A DNA stretch of 64,000 nucleotides from an uncultured Lachnospiraceae bacterium (GCA_905197485.1 CAJJYZ010000010.1:1-64000), one strand, 5' to 3'; shown: positions 51,035-60,614, numbered from the stretch's first letter. The notes: generated by a model from the letters alone, not told the origin. Translations and numbers: made by a program.

Positions 51035-52639
51035 TTAGAGCTGTGGTCCTGCTGGTACTAATGCTTTACCATGCTCATTTCCTTCGTATTTTGCGAAGTT
51101 CTTAATGAATCTTCCTGCAAGGTCTTTTGCTTTTTCATCCCACTCTGCTGCATCTTTGTATGTATCGCGTGGGTCAAGGATTGCAGGGTCAACACCTGGA
51201 AGTTCTGTCGGTACTTCGAAGTTGAAGTATGGAATCTTCTTCGTTGGTGCGTTTAAGATATCTCCGTTTAAGATTGCGTCAATGATTCCACGAGTATCTT
51301 TGATGGAGATACGTTTTCCTGTTCCGTTCCATCCTGTATTTACAAGATAAGCTTTCGCTCCGCTCATTTCCATTCTCTTAACGAGCTCTTCCGCATATTT
51401 TGTCGGATGTAACTCTAAGAATGCCTGACCAAAGCATGCGGAGAATGTTGGTGTAGGCTCTGTGATTCCACGCTCTGTACCTGCAAGTTTTGCTGTAAAT
51501 CCAGAGAGGAAGTAGTACTGTGTCTGCTCCGGTGTAAGAACAGATACCGGTGGCAATACTCCGAATGCGTCTGCGGATAAGAAGATAACGTTCTTAGCTG
51601 CAGGAGCTGCGGAAACCGGACGTACAATTTTCTCAATGTGGTTGATTGGATAAGATACACGAGTATTCTCTGTTACGCTCTTATCTGCAAAATCAATCTT
51701 TCCGTCTTTATCTAATGTTACGTTCTCAAGAAGAGCATTTCTCTTGATTGCGTTGTAGATATCCGGTTCAGATTCTTTGTCGAGGTTGATTACTTTCGCA
51801 TAGCATCCACCTTCAAAGTTGAAGATTCCGTTATCGTCCCATCCATGCTCGTCGTCACCGATTAAGAGACGTTTCGGGTCTGTGGAAAGTGTTGTCTTAC
51901 CTGTTCCGGAAAGTCCGAAGAAGATTGCTGTATTCTCGCCGTTCATATCTGTGTTTGCTGAACAGTGCATAGAAGCAATTCCCTTAAGTGGAAGGTAGTA
52001 GTTCATCATAGAGAACATACCTTTCTTCATCTCTCCGCCGTACCATGTGTTAATAATCACCTGCTCGCGGCTTGTGATGTTAAACATCGCTGCTGTCTCA
52101 GAATTCAGTCCTAATTCTTTATAGTTCTCTACTTTTGCTTTGGAAGCATTGTATACGATAAAGTCAGGCTCAAAGTTTTCAAGCTCTTCTTCTGTAGGCT
52201 GAATGAACATATTCTTTACGAAGTGTGCCTGCCATGCAACTTCCACGATGAAACGGATTGCCATACGTGTGTCTGCGTTTGCTCCGCAGAATGCGTCTAC
52301 TACGAAAAGTCTCTTGTTAGAAAGCTCTTTTAATGCGATTTCTTTACAAGCATCCCATGCTTCCTGTGAAGCCGGATGGTTATCGTTCTTATATTCGTCA
52401 GATGTCCACCATACAGTGTCTTTAGAATTCTCGTCCATAACGATGAATTTGTCTTTTGGTGAACGTCCTGTATAAATACCTGTCATTACGTTGACTGCGC
52501 CGAGTTCACTTTCCTGACCTACTTCAAACCCTTCTAATTCCGGTTTTGTCTCTTCCTCGAATAATACTTCATAAGAAGGATTGTACACAATCTCTGTAGT
52601 GCCTGTAATTCCATACTTAGTTAAATCGATTTTTGCCAT
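51035..52639 (-). CDS. pckA: Phosphoenolpyruvate carboxykinase (ATP)
   Basis: A 534-residue cytosolic enzyme that interconverts oxaloacetate plus ATP with PEP, CO2 and ADP. In fermenting Clostridia it often works toward oxaloacetate. The PEPCK motif GLSGTGKTTLSTDPKR (about 237-252), the metal and kinase region IGDDEHGWDDNGIFNFEGGCYAK and the N-terminal TGIYTGRSPKDKF are all visible. The ATG at 52639 lies nine bases after GAGAGG; a TTG nine bases upstream is not preferred. Monocistronic with its own promoter and terminator. Confidence 0.97.
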   Translation of the reverse strand: MAKIDLTKYGITGTTEIVYNPSYEVLFEEETKPELEGFEVGQESELGAVNVMTGIYTGRSPKDKFIVMDENSKDTVWWTSDEYKNDNHPASQEAWDACKEIALKELSNKRLFVVDAFCGANADTRMAIRFIVEVAWQAHFVKNMFIQPTEEELENFEPDFIVYNASKAKVENYKELGLNSETAAMFNITSREQVIINTWYGGEMKKGMFSMMNYYLPLKGIASMHCSANTDMNGENTAIFFGLSGTGKTTLSTDPKRLLIGDDEHGWDDNGIFNFEGGCYAKVINLDKESEPDIYNAIKRNALLENVTLDKDGKIDFADKSVTENTRVSYPINHIEKIVRPVSAAPAAKNVIFLSADAFGVLPPVSVLTPEQTQYYFLSGFTAKLAGTERGITEPTPTFSACFGQAFLELHPTKYAEELVKRMEMSGAKAYLVNTGWNGTGKRISIKDTRGIIDAILNGDILNAPTKKIPYFNFEVPTELPGVDPAILDPRDTYKDAAEWDEKAKDLAGRFIKNFAKYEGNEHGKALVPAGPQL

Positions 52640-52690
52640 CTTTATCAACCTCTCTTTTCAAATTTAATGTTCTGTTCAACATTTGCATTC

Positions 52691-52726
52691 ATTATCACAT
52701 TTTTTTCACAATAAGTCAATAGTGAA
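52691..52726 (-). promoter_or_regulatory. pckA promoter
   Basis: TTGACT (52714-52719), 17 bases, GATAAT (52691-52696) on the minus strand. The -35 box lies inside an imperfect palindrome, TTCACTAT...ATTGTGAA, a possible regulator site. Confidence 0.6.
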
Positions 52727-52791
52727 TTTTTTAACAATACCATTTTTGTACTAAAATTTATACAAAATGCCTCTCAACTCGTTTTGCGTGA

Positions 52792-54075
52792 TTACGAATG
52801 TTTTTCCTTCCTGAAAAGAATAAACATCAATGCGCTCACCGCCATCAGGATTGGATAGAATAAATATGGCATGATTGCAAATGGTGTCAGCCCGGTAAGG
52901 GAGGCCGCCGATAGAAGCTGGGCGCCGTAAGGGATGATTCCCTGTCCTACGGAAGTGAAGATATCAAGCAGGGACGCAGAGCGTTTCGCATCAATATCAA
53001 ACTCGTCGCAGATTTCTTTTGCAATCGGTCCGGTCATGACAATCGCTACCGTATTGTTGGCGGTACAAGCGTCTACAAGAAGAGAAAGTCCCGCGATTCC
53101 AAGTTCTCCGCCTCTTCTCCCTTTGATATTTTTCTTAATCAGATTCAAAATAAACTGGATGCCGCCGTATTCCTTTACGAGAGATACGATACACGCAACC
53201 ACAATAGAGATGACTGTGATATCATACATCCCTGTCACTCCGCCACCGATTGCTGTGAAAATCTCCCCGACAGCCAACGCGCCTGTCGATACGCCTACGA
53301 TAACCGATAAGACGATTCCCGCAAGCAGTACAAGAAACACGTTGATTCCGATGAGCGCTCCGATAAGAACAACAACATACGGAAGAATCTGCCAGATGTT
53401 ATAGTCCAGATTGCCGCTAATCTGATATTTTCCATCCATCGTAATGACAAGGAAAATCAGAATCGTAATGACTGCCGCCGGAAGGACGATAAAAAAGTTC
53501 GCTTTGAACTTATCTTTCATCTCACATCCTTGCGTTTTTACCGCCGCAATCGTCGTGTCGGAAATCATAGACAAGTTATCCCCGAACATGGCTCCACACA
53601 CAACCGCGCCGATACAGACTGCCATCGGGAAATTGGTTTTCTCGCTGATTCCCACCGCAATCGGAGCCAGCGCCGCAATCGTTCCCATAGACGTTCCCAT
53701 GGACACCGAGATAAAGCATCCGATGACAAATAAGCCGACAACCGCAATGTTGGATGGCAAAATAGACAGCCCAAAGTTTACCGTACTGTCCACGCCTCCT
53801 GCCGCCGTCACCGCCCCGGAAAATCCTCCGGCACACAGGAAAATCAGACACATCGTAATGATATTCTCATCTCCCACTCCTTTTGAGATAATCTGAAGTT
53901 TCTCCCCAAAACTTACGTTTCGATTCTGCATAAACGCGACAAATAATGCAATCAAAAATGCTACGATAGCCGGCATCGCATAGAAATCTCCCGTCAAGAT
54001 TCCGGCTCCTAAAAAGATAACTAAAAATACACCGATTGGCAATAATGCAATCGCTCTTCCTTTGTTCTTCTCCAT
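52792..54075 (-). CDS. NhaC family Na+/H+ antiporter-like transporter
   Basis: A 427-residue membrane protein with about eleven helices. The family segment GAVVCGAMFGDNLSMISDTTIAAVKTQGCEMKDKF (about 160-194) and the second-half repeat LLVDACTANNTVAIVMTGPIAKEI mark the NhaC/ion transporter superfamily. Some members exchange organic substrates, such as malate/lactate or ornithine/lysine, for ions. ATG 54075 follows AGGAGGAA. It is the last gene of a four-gene operon with a TrmB regulator, a dehydratase and an ornithine-cyclodeaminase-type enzyme, so it may import an amino acid or exchange its products. Confidence 0.9.
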   Translation of the reverse strand: MEKNKGRAIALLPIGVFLVIFLGAGILTGDFYAMPAIVAFLIALFVAFMQNRNVSFGEKLQIISKGVGDENIITMCLIFLCAGGFSGAVTAAGGVDSTVNFGLSILPSNIAVVGLFVIGCFISVSMGTSMGTIAALAPIAVGISEKTNFPMAVCIGAVVCGAMFGDNLSMISDTTIAAVKTQGCEMKDKFKANFFIVLPAAVITILIFLVITMDGKYQISGNLDYNIWQILPYVVVLIGALIGINVFLVLLAGIVLSVIVGVSTGALAVGEIFTAIGGGVTGMYDITVISIVVACIVSLVKEYGGIQFILNLIKKNIKGRRGGELGIAGLSLLVDACTANNTVAIVMTGPIAKEICDEFDIDAKRSASLLDIFTSVGQGIIPYGAQLLSAASLTGLTPFAIMPYLFYPILMAVSALMFILFRKEKHS

Positions 54076-54096
54076 CCCATTCCTCCTTCTTTTGTT

Positions 54097-54894
54097 TTAA
54101 AAAATATCCCGAATTTTCTTATAATCTTTTCCCAATTCTTCCTGCATCACGTCCTGGAACATCCCCGCATTTTTGTAAAAATACAGGTCATGACGGACAC
54201 ATTCCGCCGCCATGCCTACCATCGGCTTCGATTTTGTAAAAATCACTTCCGCGGCATTTTCATTTAGAATCTGGCCGAATACTACTTTTTCCCCATCTGA
54301 TACAAGGGTAATGAATCTTCCGCCCATTTCTTTTTTCTTTTCTTCCAGCATTCCATGACGGCTGTAGTGTTGAAATGGAAGTTTTATTTTCTCATCTTCG
54401 CTGAAATACACGATTCCAATGCGGATGCCTCTTTCTTCCGCTTCCAGAAGCTCTTCTTGAATCTGTGGCAAATCCTCTTCCCACACTTGAATCAAGAGCT
54501 CTTTTTCTGCATGTTGAATCAGATTCCGGCACTTCGCAAATACGTTTTTATATTCCCGAATATGCCAGATATATTCCAAATCCGTCTCCGTCTCATAGTC
54601 GCTCAATGTATTTTCCAAATCGGAAAGCGTCTCTTCCGCTTCTTTCCGCATTCTTTCCGAGATTTCTTTCACCGGAACCGCCGCGTACTGATTTCCCGCA
54701 TCCCCTTCTGAAAACCTCACGAATCCTTTCGTCACAAGAGACTCGAGCACATTATATATTTTCGAGCGCGCCACGCCAGACACCTTGCTTACTTCATACC
54801 CCGAGATACTTCCATGTCTGATTAAAGCAAGATAGGCCTTGCTTTCCGCATCAGTCAGGCCTATCTTATGTAACAACTGTGTAATTTCTACCAT
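54097..54894 (-). CDS. TrmB family transcriptional regulator
   Basis: A 265-residue regulator. The TrmB winged helix-turn-helix (about 1-75; LHKIGLTDAESKAYLALIRHGSISGYEVSKVSGVARSKIYNVLESLV) is followed by a short coiled coil and the TrmB C-terminal phospholipase-D-like regulatory domain (about 105-250). The ATG at 54894 overlaps the ilvD-like stop as ATGGTAG, behind GGCGGAG. TrmB proteins sense sugars in Archaea, but in Clostridia they often sit beside amino acid genes. It presumably controls this operon; the ligand is unknown. Confidence 0.9.
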   Translation of the reverse strand: MVEITQLLHKIGLTDAESKAYLALIRHGSISGYEVSKVSGVARSKIYNVLESLVTKGFVRFSEGDAGNQYAAVPVKEISERMRKEAEETLSDLENTLSDYETETDLEYIWHIREYKNVFAKCRNLIQHAEKELLIQVWEEDLPQIQEELLEAEERGIRIGIVYFSEDEKIKLPFQHYSRHGMLEEKKKEMGGRFITLVSDGEKVVFGQILNENAAEVIFTKSKPMVGMAAECVRHDLYFYKNAGMFQDVMQEELGKDYKKIRDIF

Positions 54895-56534
54895 GGCTGC
54901 ATTGCTCCGCCTTCTTCTGCAGGACGGCAGTTTCTGGCAAACAGATTCAGACATCCTTTCTGTTCTTTCAGCGGCGGACATACCCATGATTTTCTTCTTT
55001 CTTCCAATTCTTCGTCAGATACGCAAAGTGTCGCTTCTCCTCCGATAGTATCGAGAATGATTTCATCCCCGTCTTCTACCAGTGCAATCACACCTCCGTC
55101 ATATGCTTCCGGAGATACGTGTCCTACGATTGCTCCGAAGTTAAAGCCGGAGAATCTTGCGTCTGTGATGAGACCGACACTTGTGTGAAGTCCGAGTCCG
55201 ATAAGGGCGTCGATACTCAACATCAATTCTTTCATACCCGGAGCGCCTTTACAACCTTCGTAACGGATGACGATGATATCTCCCGGTACGATTTTTCCGG
55301 AATTGATTGCTTCAAACGCATCTCTGTCTCCGTCGAATACTTTCGCTTTTCCTTTGATGTATTTCACAGATTCCGGTACGCCCGTCGGTCTTACGATAGC
55401 GCCATTCGGAGCGATATTTCCGCGTAGAACCTTAAGTCCTGGCTCCTGGAATAACGGTTTTTCCAGGCTGTGAATGACTTCGTTCGGCTTCGCTTCTAAT
55501 TTACTTAAGAAATCGCCGAGTTTGATGCCTGTCATCATCGGCACATCTTTGTACAACTTGCTTTCCAGCATTTTCAATACGTTCGGTACGCCTCCTGCGT
55601 AGTGGAAATCTACAACTGTATACGGACCGCTTGGGATGACCGCATTGATACATGGAATCTCTTTTGCATATTTCTCAAAATCTTCCAACGTGATGTCGAT
55701 TCCAAGTTCATATGCCATCGTAAGAATATGTAATACCGCGTTCGTGGAACCCGCTACCGCCATGTCGAACATGATGGAGTTCAAAAGCACTTCTTTCGTA
55801 ATCAGGTCTGAAGGCTTTCTTCCTGACTTCACAAGTTCTACCGCATATTTTCCTGCCGCTCTTGCCTGACGGAGTTTCTTGTTATCAGAAGCCGGAACCG
55901 TCGCTGTTCCAGGCATCACAAGGTTGAAGACTTCTCCTAACATCTGCATCGTGTTGGCCGTTCCCATAGAAGGGCATGCGCCAAAGGAAGGGCATACCGC
56001 TTCTTCCAGTTCATCCAGATAGTCTTCCCCCGCTCCCGAGAATCTTGCCACGTCCAAGTCGGCCTCTACGATTGCTTTTCCACAGTGATGTCCCGGCTGC
56101 ATAGAACCGCCTGTCACAACCATGGATGGGATATCGAGTCTTGCCGCCGCAAGGTAACATCCGGCAATGATATTGTCGCAGGATGCAATCATCACGAGTC
56201 CGTCAAAGTTGTGGACTCTCGTAACGAATTCTACAGACATTGCCACGATGTCTCGTCCTACCTGCTCATATTTTAATTCCTCCGCTCCATTTGCGATATT
56301 TCCACATGTAGCAGGGATTCCGAATTCTACCGGCACTCCGCCCGCTTCCCAGATTCCCTGCTTGACAGCCTCCGCAATCTGTCTCAGATGCGCGCTTCCC
56401 GGAGAACCTTCCATGAAGGAGTTCGGTACTCCGATATGTGGTTTCTTGCGGATATCCTCGTCTGAATATCCTGCTGCTTTCATCATCACTCGTCTGTGAG
56501 CCGCCTCCGGCCCGTTCCAGTATTCCTGTGCCAT
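54888..56534 (-). CDS. IlvD/Edd family dehydratase
   Basis: A 548-residue iron-sulfur dehydratase of the IlvD/Edd family, which dehydrates 2,3-dihydroxy acids or sugar acids to 2-keto acids. Cluster and substrate residues are seen in MIASCDNIIAGC (about 114-125), CPSFGACPSMGTANTM (about 185-200), and GLITDARFSGFNFGAIVGHVSPEA (about 475-498). Its N-terminus and overall sequence do not follow ordinary IlvD; no other branched-chain gene is here. Together with the OCD-family enzyme, TrmB and NhaC, it is more likely a catabolic dehydratase of unknown substrate. ATG 56534 follows GGGGGA. Confidence 0.88.
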   Translation of the reverse strand: MAQEYWNGPEAAHRRVMMKAAGYSDEDIRKKPHIGVPNSFMEGSPGSAHLRQIAEAVKQGIWEAGGVPVEFGIPATCGNIANGAEELKYEQVGRDIVAMSVEFVTRVHNFDGLVMIASCDNIIAGCYLAAARLDIPSMVVTGGSMQPGHHCGKAIVEADLDVARFSGAGEDYLDELEEAVCPSFGACPSMGTANTMQMLGEVFNLVMPGTATVPASDNKKLRQARAAGKYAVELVKSGRKPSDLITKEVLLNSIMFDMAVAGSTNAVLHILTMAYELGIDITLEDFEKYAKEIPCINAVIPSGPYTVVDFHYAGGVPNVLKMLESKLYKDVPMMTGIKLGDFLSKLEAKPNEVIHSLEKPLFQEPGLKVLRGNIAPNGAIVRPTGVPESVKYIKGKAKVFDGDRDAFEAINSGKIVPGDIIVIRYEGCKGAPGMKELMLSIDALIGLGLHTSVGLITDARFSGFNFGAIVGHVSPEAYDGGVIALVEDGDEIILDTIGGEATLCVSDEELEERRKSWVCPPLKEQKGCLNLFARNCRPAEEGGAMQPW

Positions 56535-56552
56535 GTCTTTATCCCCCTTTTT

Positions 56553-57539
56553 CTAATTCCAGTTTGTTCCTACACCCTGTGCAAGCGCCTTGTCATAAAT
56601 CTTCTTTGCAGTCACAAGGTCCTGTGTTCCGATTCCAACCGTCTTGAAGACGATAATCTCTTCTTCATTTTCTCTCGCAACAACCTTTCCCTGCAGCACG
56701 TCTCCCAAGTCTCCGGTAAAATCATCTTTTGTGATTGTACCATCTTCCAGAGGAATGAGAATATCTCCTGCCTCTGATAATACCGCATCCACAGAGTCAA
56801 AATAAATCTTAGATGCCCTTGTGAGAATCACCGGGTCCATCTCCTGCATGTGCGGCTGATAAGAGCCGACGCAGCTTACAGTCGCGCCCTGTTTTACTTT
56901 ACTTCCGTCGAATACCGGTCTGCTGGACGGCGTAACCGTCACAATCAAGTCCGCGTCTTCGATGGCGTCATCCGAACTATCTGCCGCAAGAATCTTCGCC
57001 CCATAAGAAGCAAGTTCTTCATTCATCTGCCCTACAAAAGCCTGAAGTCTCTCTGCATTCAAATCATAAACCTTCACTTCTTCCAAATCGCGGACTGCAA
57101 GCATCGCCTCAAGCTGTGTCGCAGCCTGTCCGCCGGTTCCGATTAACGCGCCTTTTTTTGCATCCTTTCTCGCCAGCACATCGAATGCCGCTCCCGATGC
57201 CGCTCCGGTACGAAGCTGTGTCACATACGTTCCATCCAATACGGATACGACAACTCCCGTCGTTCCGTCAATCAGAAGCACCTGTGCCGGAGTCGTCGGC
57301 AGCCCCTGGTCGATGTTCTTCGGAAATACATTGACAATCTTAATCGCAGAACAATCCATCTCTTCCACATAAGACGGCATGAATAAGAATGCCCCGTCAT
57401 GCTTCGGCGCGCTGATATTTGTCCGAAGCGGAACGACGCTTTTTCCTTGTGAAAACAATGTAAACGCTTCTTTGTCCGCTTCCACCGCTTCCTTCATTGT
57501 AAAGACTTTCTTGATATCTTCTCTCGATAATAATAACAT
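56553..57539 (-). CDS. Ornithine cyclodeaminase / mu-crystallin family protein
   Basis: A 328-residue NAD(P)-dependent enzyme of the OCD/mu-crystallin family. Members are ornithine cyclodeaminase, alanine dehydrogenase, ketimine or pyrroline-2-carboxylate reductase. Visible are the substrate-binding KIVNVFPKN (about 67-75), RTGAASGAAFDVLARKDAKK (about 109-128) and the Rossmann GTGGQAATQLEAM (about 133-145). The catalytic aspartate is expected near FDSVDAVLSEAGD (about 224-236). The sequence does not decide among these reactions. It starts the operon with the dehydratase 18 bases later; ATG 57539 follows AGGAGG. Confidence 0.9.
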   Translation of the reverse strand: MLLLSREDIKKVFTMKEAVEADKEAFTLFSQGKSVVPLRTNISAPKHDGAFLFMPSYVEEMDCSAIKIVNVFPKNIDQGLPTTPAQVLLIDGTTGVVVSVLDGTYVTQLRTGAASGAAFDVLARKDAKKGALIGTGGQAATQLEAMLAVRDLEEVKVYDLNAERLQAFVGQMNEELASYGAKILAADSSDDAIEDADLIVTVTPSSRPVFDGSKVKQGATVSCVGSYQPHMQEMDPVILTRASKIYFDSVDAVLSEAGDILIPLEDGTITKDDFTGDLGDVLQGKVVARENEEEIIVFKTVGIGTQDLVTAKKIYDKALAQGVGTNWN

Positions 57540-57637
57540 TACATGACCTCCTCGGGGACTCTTATTTTACGTATCCCCCGTTGGGAACTATTATAGTCCT
57601 GTTTTGCGTTTCCTGTCAATTTATTTCCATGATAAAA

Positions 57638-57658
57638 GGGACTGCATTCCGCAGTCCC
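57638..57658 (-). terminator. Terminator of the glycosyltransferase operon
   Basis: Perfect arms GGGACTGC (57638-57645) and GCAGTCCC (57651-57658) with a 5-base loop; the minus strand continues TTTTATC. Confidence 0.85.
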
Positions 57659-57675
57659 CGTCTTAGCATCCGATT

Positions 57676-58677
57676 CTATGCCGCCACTACTTCTTTGTAA
57701 TAGTAGTTCAATTTTTCCGCCTGTTTTTTCACATCCCGTTCCAGCGCCCGTTCCCTTCCATTCCATGTCAGAACCGGAATCTGTTTTTCCAGAATGCTTC
57801 GAATCAGCTCCCGAAATTCTCTTTGATTTCTTCCCTTATACACATCTTTCCGGTCTTCCAGCCAATCTTCATACACCGGAATGTCCCGAAGAAGTACCGG
57901 AATCTCTTCTGATAACGCCTCCAGCACCACGATACCTTCCGTCTCCTCATAGGATGGGAAGAAGAACAAATCGCTTCCGCTATACGCTTTTATCAATTCT
58001 TCTTTCGGAACATATCCCGCAAAAGTCAGATTCGGAAGTTCCGTATGCACCGCCTTTCTTACTTTTGCCGGAATCTGTACGTCCGGCGTAAAACCGAACC
58101 AGATAAACTGATACTCCGGCATGCTCTTTGCCAGTTCTACAAAATCAAGGATACCTTTCCTTTCAAAATAAAGTCCTACCGACATGATGACTTTATCCGT
58201 CTTCTTGAATCCATACTTCTCGCGGAATTCTTCACGAACCAACGTGTTTTTATAGAATAAATCCGTATCGACTCCGTTAGAAATGGCCCGAATCGGATTC
58301 GTAATTCCATAGCCTTCCAGCAGTTTCTTCGAATAGCTGGTCGGCGTCAGAATCAAATCTCCCAACCGATAGCATTTTGTAATCCACCATTTGAAAAGCG
58401 GCGCAATCAGGTTGGAACCTGTGAAGGAGTGTTCAAAATCCTCCTTTGTAGAATGTGCATGGTATACGACTTTCTTCCCTGCCTTCTTCGCCCGTTTCGC
58501 CATCCGGTAATCACTCGGGAAAATCGTATTAATATGTACGACGTCATACTCTTCTTCCGGATTCTCCGTCACCTCAACTCCATATTTTATTAACGCTTCT
58601 TTCTGCATCGCCATGGCTCTTCCCACGCCGCTCTTAGACACGATTTGCTGATTTTTCGCATATAGTAAGACTCTCAT
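57676..58677 (-). CDS. Glycosyltransferase family 4 protein
   Basis: A 333-residue GT-B glycosyltransferase of the GT4 family. The N-terminal part shows MRVLLYAKNQQIVSKSGVGRAM; the donor-binding C-terminal part includes SVGLYFERKGILDFVELAK (about 175-193) and FFFPSYEETEGIVVLEALSEEIPVL (about 259-283), with the EX7E pair. It lies downstream of and overlaps (by 44 bases) the other glycosyltransferase gene. In related organisms such a pair makes mono- and diglucosyl-diacylglycerol, glycolipids that anchor lipoteichoic acid; that assignment is inferred. ATG 58677 follows GGAGCG. Confidence 0.87.
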   Translation of the reverse strand: MRVLLYAKNQQIVSKSGVGRAMAMQKEALIKYGVEVTENPEEEYDVVHINTIFPSDYRMAKRAKKAGKKVVYHAHSTKEDFEHSFTGSNLIAPLFKWWITKCYRLGDLILTPTSYSKKLLEGYGITNPIRAISNGVDTDLFYKNTLVREEFREKYGFKKTDKVIMSVGLYFERKGILDFVELAKSMPEYQFIWFGFTPDVQIPAKVRKAVHTELPNLTFAGYVPKEELIKAYSGSDLFFFPSYEETEGIVVLEALSEEIPVLLRDIPVYEDWLEDRKDVYKGRNQREFRELIRSILEKQIPVLTWNGRERALERDVKKQAEKLNYYYKEVVAA

Positions 58678-59839
58678 AATCAAACGCTCCTTTCCACGAT
58701 GCCTTTCTATAAAGGCCTGCCACTTTCTTTCCGAACATCTCTGTTCCATAATTTTTCGCAATCCATCTGCTGTGCTCTCCGGCTTTTTGAAGCCATTCCT
58801 CATTGTGAATCTGTTCTCTGACATGTTTTGCAAAACGGTAGATGTCATTGTAGGAATATCCGTTTCCTCCCTCTTCCAGCACGCCGTAGAGACATGGGTC
58901 CTTTCTGCAGATAAGCGGAAGTCCGCTTGCCGCCGCCTCTATATAAGTCAAACCTTGCGTCTCGCTTGTAGATGCACAGACAAACACATCTCCCAGTTGA
59001 TAATATTTCCGAACGTCCTGCGGATTCACCATCCCCGCGAATCTCACATAATCCCGAAGTCCAAGTTCCTCTGTCAACGCTTCCAGACTCTCCCTTGCAG
59101 GACCTCCGCCCACAATCAGTAATTTCACATCTTCTTCCGTCTTCACGATTTCTTTCAGTCCGTACAGAAGTTCATCGATTCTCTTTTCAAACCCGAGTCT
59201 TCCAAGACTCAGCAACACTTTCTCATTTTCTCCGATTCCACATTGTTCTCTCAATGCCCGAAGTTCTTCTTCCGGTACGTTCTCTTCGAATTGCTCTAAT
59301 CTTACTCCGGTTGGTATAATCTCAATATCCTGTAAGATTCCGTATCCATACAGTGTATTTTCTACTTTTTTCGTCGGCGCAATGATTGTATCCACGTCTT
59401 TCAATCTCGCCTTCATCCATTTCGCAAGCGCGGCTCTTCCTACCCGTTTCCCGAGAGGAATGTACTCTGTATACTGTTCATATAACGTATGGTATGTATG
59501 AACAAGACTTGCGCCGGTCGCATCCGCAATCCTTTTTGCAAATCCGTAGCTGAAAAATTCACACTGACTATGTACCACATCCGGATTCCATGCAATCAGT
59601 TCTTTCACCATATCATTTGCTCTGGAAAACGGTACCCTTACTTCCGGATAAATATGGGACGGCATGGATTTTATATAATATACATTCCCTTCTTTATAAG
59701 AAGTACTGTTGGAGGACACCGAAAGGATTCTCACCTCATGTCCCTGCTCTTCCAATTCTTTTTCTAAGTTCATAATGGATGTAACCACACCATTAATCGC
59801 CGGTTTAAATAAATCTGTCGTAATCAATATCTTCATCAT
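58634..59839 (-). CDS. Glycosyltransferase family 4 protein, likely diacylglycerol glucosyltransferase type
   Basis: A 401-residue GT4 enzyme. The start MKILITTDLFKPAINGVVTSI is typical of 1,2-diacylglycerol 3-glucosyltransferases and phosphatidylinositol mannosyltransferase-like proteins. Other features are HTYHTLYEQYTEYIP (about 119-133), SLGRLGFEKRIDELL and the donor loop VFVCASTSETQGLTYIEAAASGLPLI (about 287-312). It is followed by a second glycosyltransferase and preceded, 17 bases away, by a VTT-domain membrane protein. This suggests glycolipid synthesis at the membrane. Two adjacent ATGs follow GGGAGGAAAG. Confidence 0.9.
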   Translation of the reverse strand: MMKILITTDLFKPAINGVVTSIMNLEKELEEQGHEVRILSVSSNSTSYKEGNVYYIKSMPSHIYPEVRVPFSRANDMVKELIAWNPDVVHSQCEFFSYGFAKRIADATGASLVHTYHTLYEQYTEYIPLGKRVGRAALAKWMKARLKDVDTIIAPTKKVENTLYGYGILQDIEIIPTGVRLEQFEENVPEEELRALREQCGIGENEKVLLSLGRLGFEKRIDELLYGLKEIVKTEEDVKLLIVGGGPARESLEALTEELGLRDYVRFAGMVNPQDVRKYYQLGDVFVCASTSETQGLTYIEAAASGLPLICRKDPCLYGVLEEGGNGYSYNDIYRFAKHVREQIHNEEWLQKAGEHSRWIAKNYGTEMFGKKVAGLYRKASWKGAFDYESLTICEKSANRV

Positions 59840-59856
59840 GCTTTCCTCCCTCGTCT

Positions 59857-60468
59857 CTATACAATCACTTCGAATACTTTCTGCAGCCAGGTTCCCGCAT
59901 ACACAAGCGCCAGACTATACATGGCGATGGATGCCGGTTTCCCAAGTAAAATAATCGTGGTAAATTTCTGCCATGTCATCTTCGTCAACCCTGCAATCAG
60001 GCAGAGGACGTCGTCCGGTGCACATGGGAAAAAAATGGCGAATGCAAAAAATTTATCGAATTTCTTTCCTTTCTCTAACCATCCAATATATTTCTCATAG
60101 GTCTCTTCTTTTACAAAATATTTCACAAAACATTGCCCATATCTTCTTGCCAGATAAAAATTAATCAAAGAGCCTGCAACAATCCCGAGATAATTATACA
60201 GTAACCCATACCACGCTCCGAAGATAACGACTCCGACGCCGCATGTGATTCCTCCCGGTATAATCGGGACAACTACCTGTATCATCTGAATCATCACAAA
60301 TAAAAGCGGTCCCCAGATTCCACTCTCCTTCACAAGCAGTTCCAGCTTGTCCCTGTCAGTCAGAATCCCTGTTTTCACTCCATATATGGTAAGCAGTACC
60401 ATCAATATCACGCTGATGATGGTCGCAATGTTCAATGCTTTTCTTGTCGTTTCTCTCGTCATTGTCAT
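59857..60468 (-). CDS. TVP38/TMEM64 family membrane protein (VTT domain)
   Basis: A 203-residue membrane protein of the DedA/VTT superfamily. The VTT motif region GVVIFGAWYGLLYNYLGIVAGSLINFYLARRYG (about 79-111) and the later FAIFFPCAPDDVLCLIAGLTKM (about 148-169) are plain, with four to six helices. VTT proteins are related to lipid scramblases and undecaprenyl-phosphate flippases. It begins the operon with two glycosyltransferases, which suits a lipid role. Two in-frame ATGs (60468, 60462) follow AAAGGGGG. Confidence 0.9.
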   Translation of the reverse strand: MTMTRETTRKALNIATIISVILMVLLTIYGVKTGILTDRDKLELLVKESGIWGPLLFVMIQMIQVVVPIIPGGITCGVGVVIFGAWYGLLYNYLGIVAGSLINFYLARRYGQCFVKYFVKEETYEKYIGWLEKGKKFDKFFAFAIFFPCAPDDVLCLIAGLTKMTWQKFTTIILLGKPASIAMYSLALVYAGTWLQKVFEVIV

Positions 60469-60585
60469 TCCCCCTTTGTTGATAGTATTATCATAGCAAT
60501 ATATAGTGAAAACTTTCGTAGGAACTTTATTAAGACTTTCTAAATATTAAAACGGCAATTCTTAAGAAAAACAGAAAATCCATAC

Positions 60586-60614
60586 TTGTAATTTCAGGAA
60601 TCCTGTGCTATAGT
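60586..60614 (+). promoter_or_regulatory. Promoter of the XRE gene with a palindrome in the spacer
   Basis: TTGTAA (60586-60591), 17 bases, TATAGT (60609-60614). The spacer contains CAGGAATCCTG (60595-60605), a perfect palindrome, which could be the operator of the XRE protein. The rest of the 250-base gap up to the VTT gene shows no gene. Confidence 0.55.

Noticed and set aside
54888..56534. Dihydroxy-acid dehydratase of valine/isoleucine synthesis (ilvD)
   Set aside because: The family is right, but neighbours are an OCD-type enzyme, TrmB and NhaC, with no ilvB/C genes, so the specific name is not supported.
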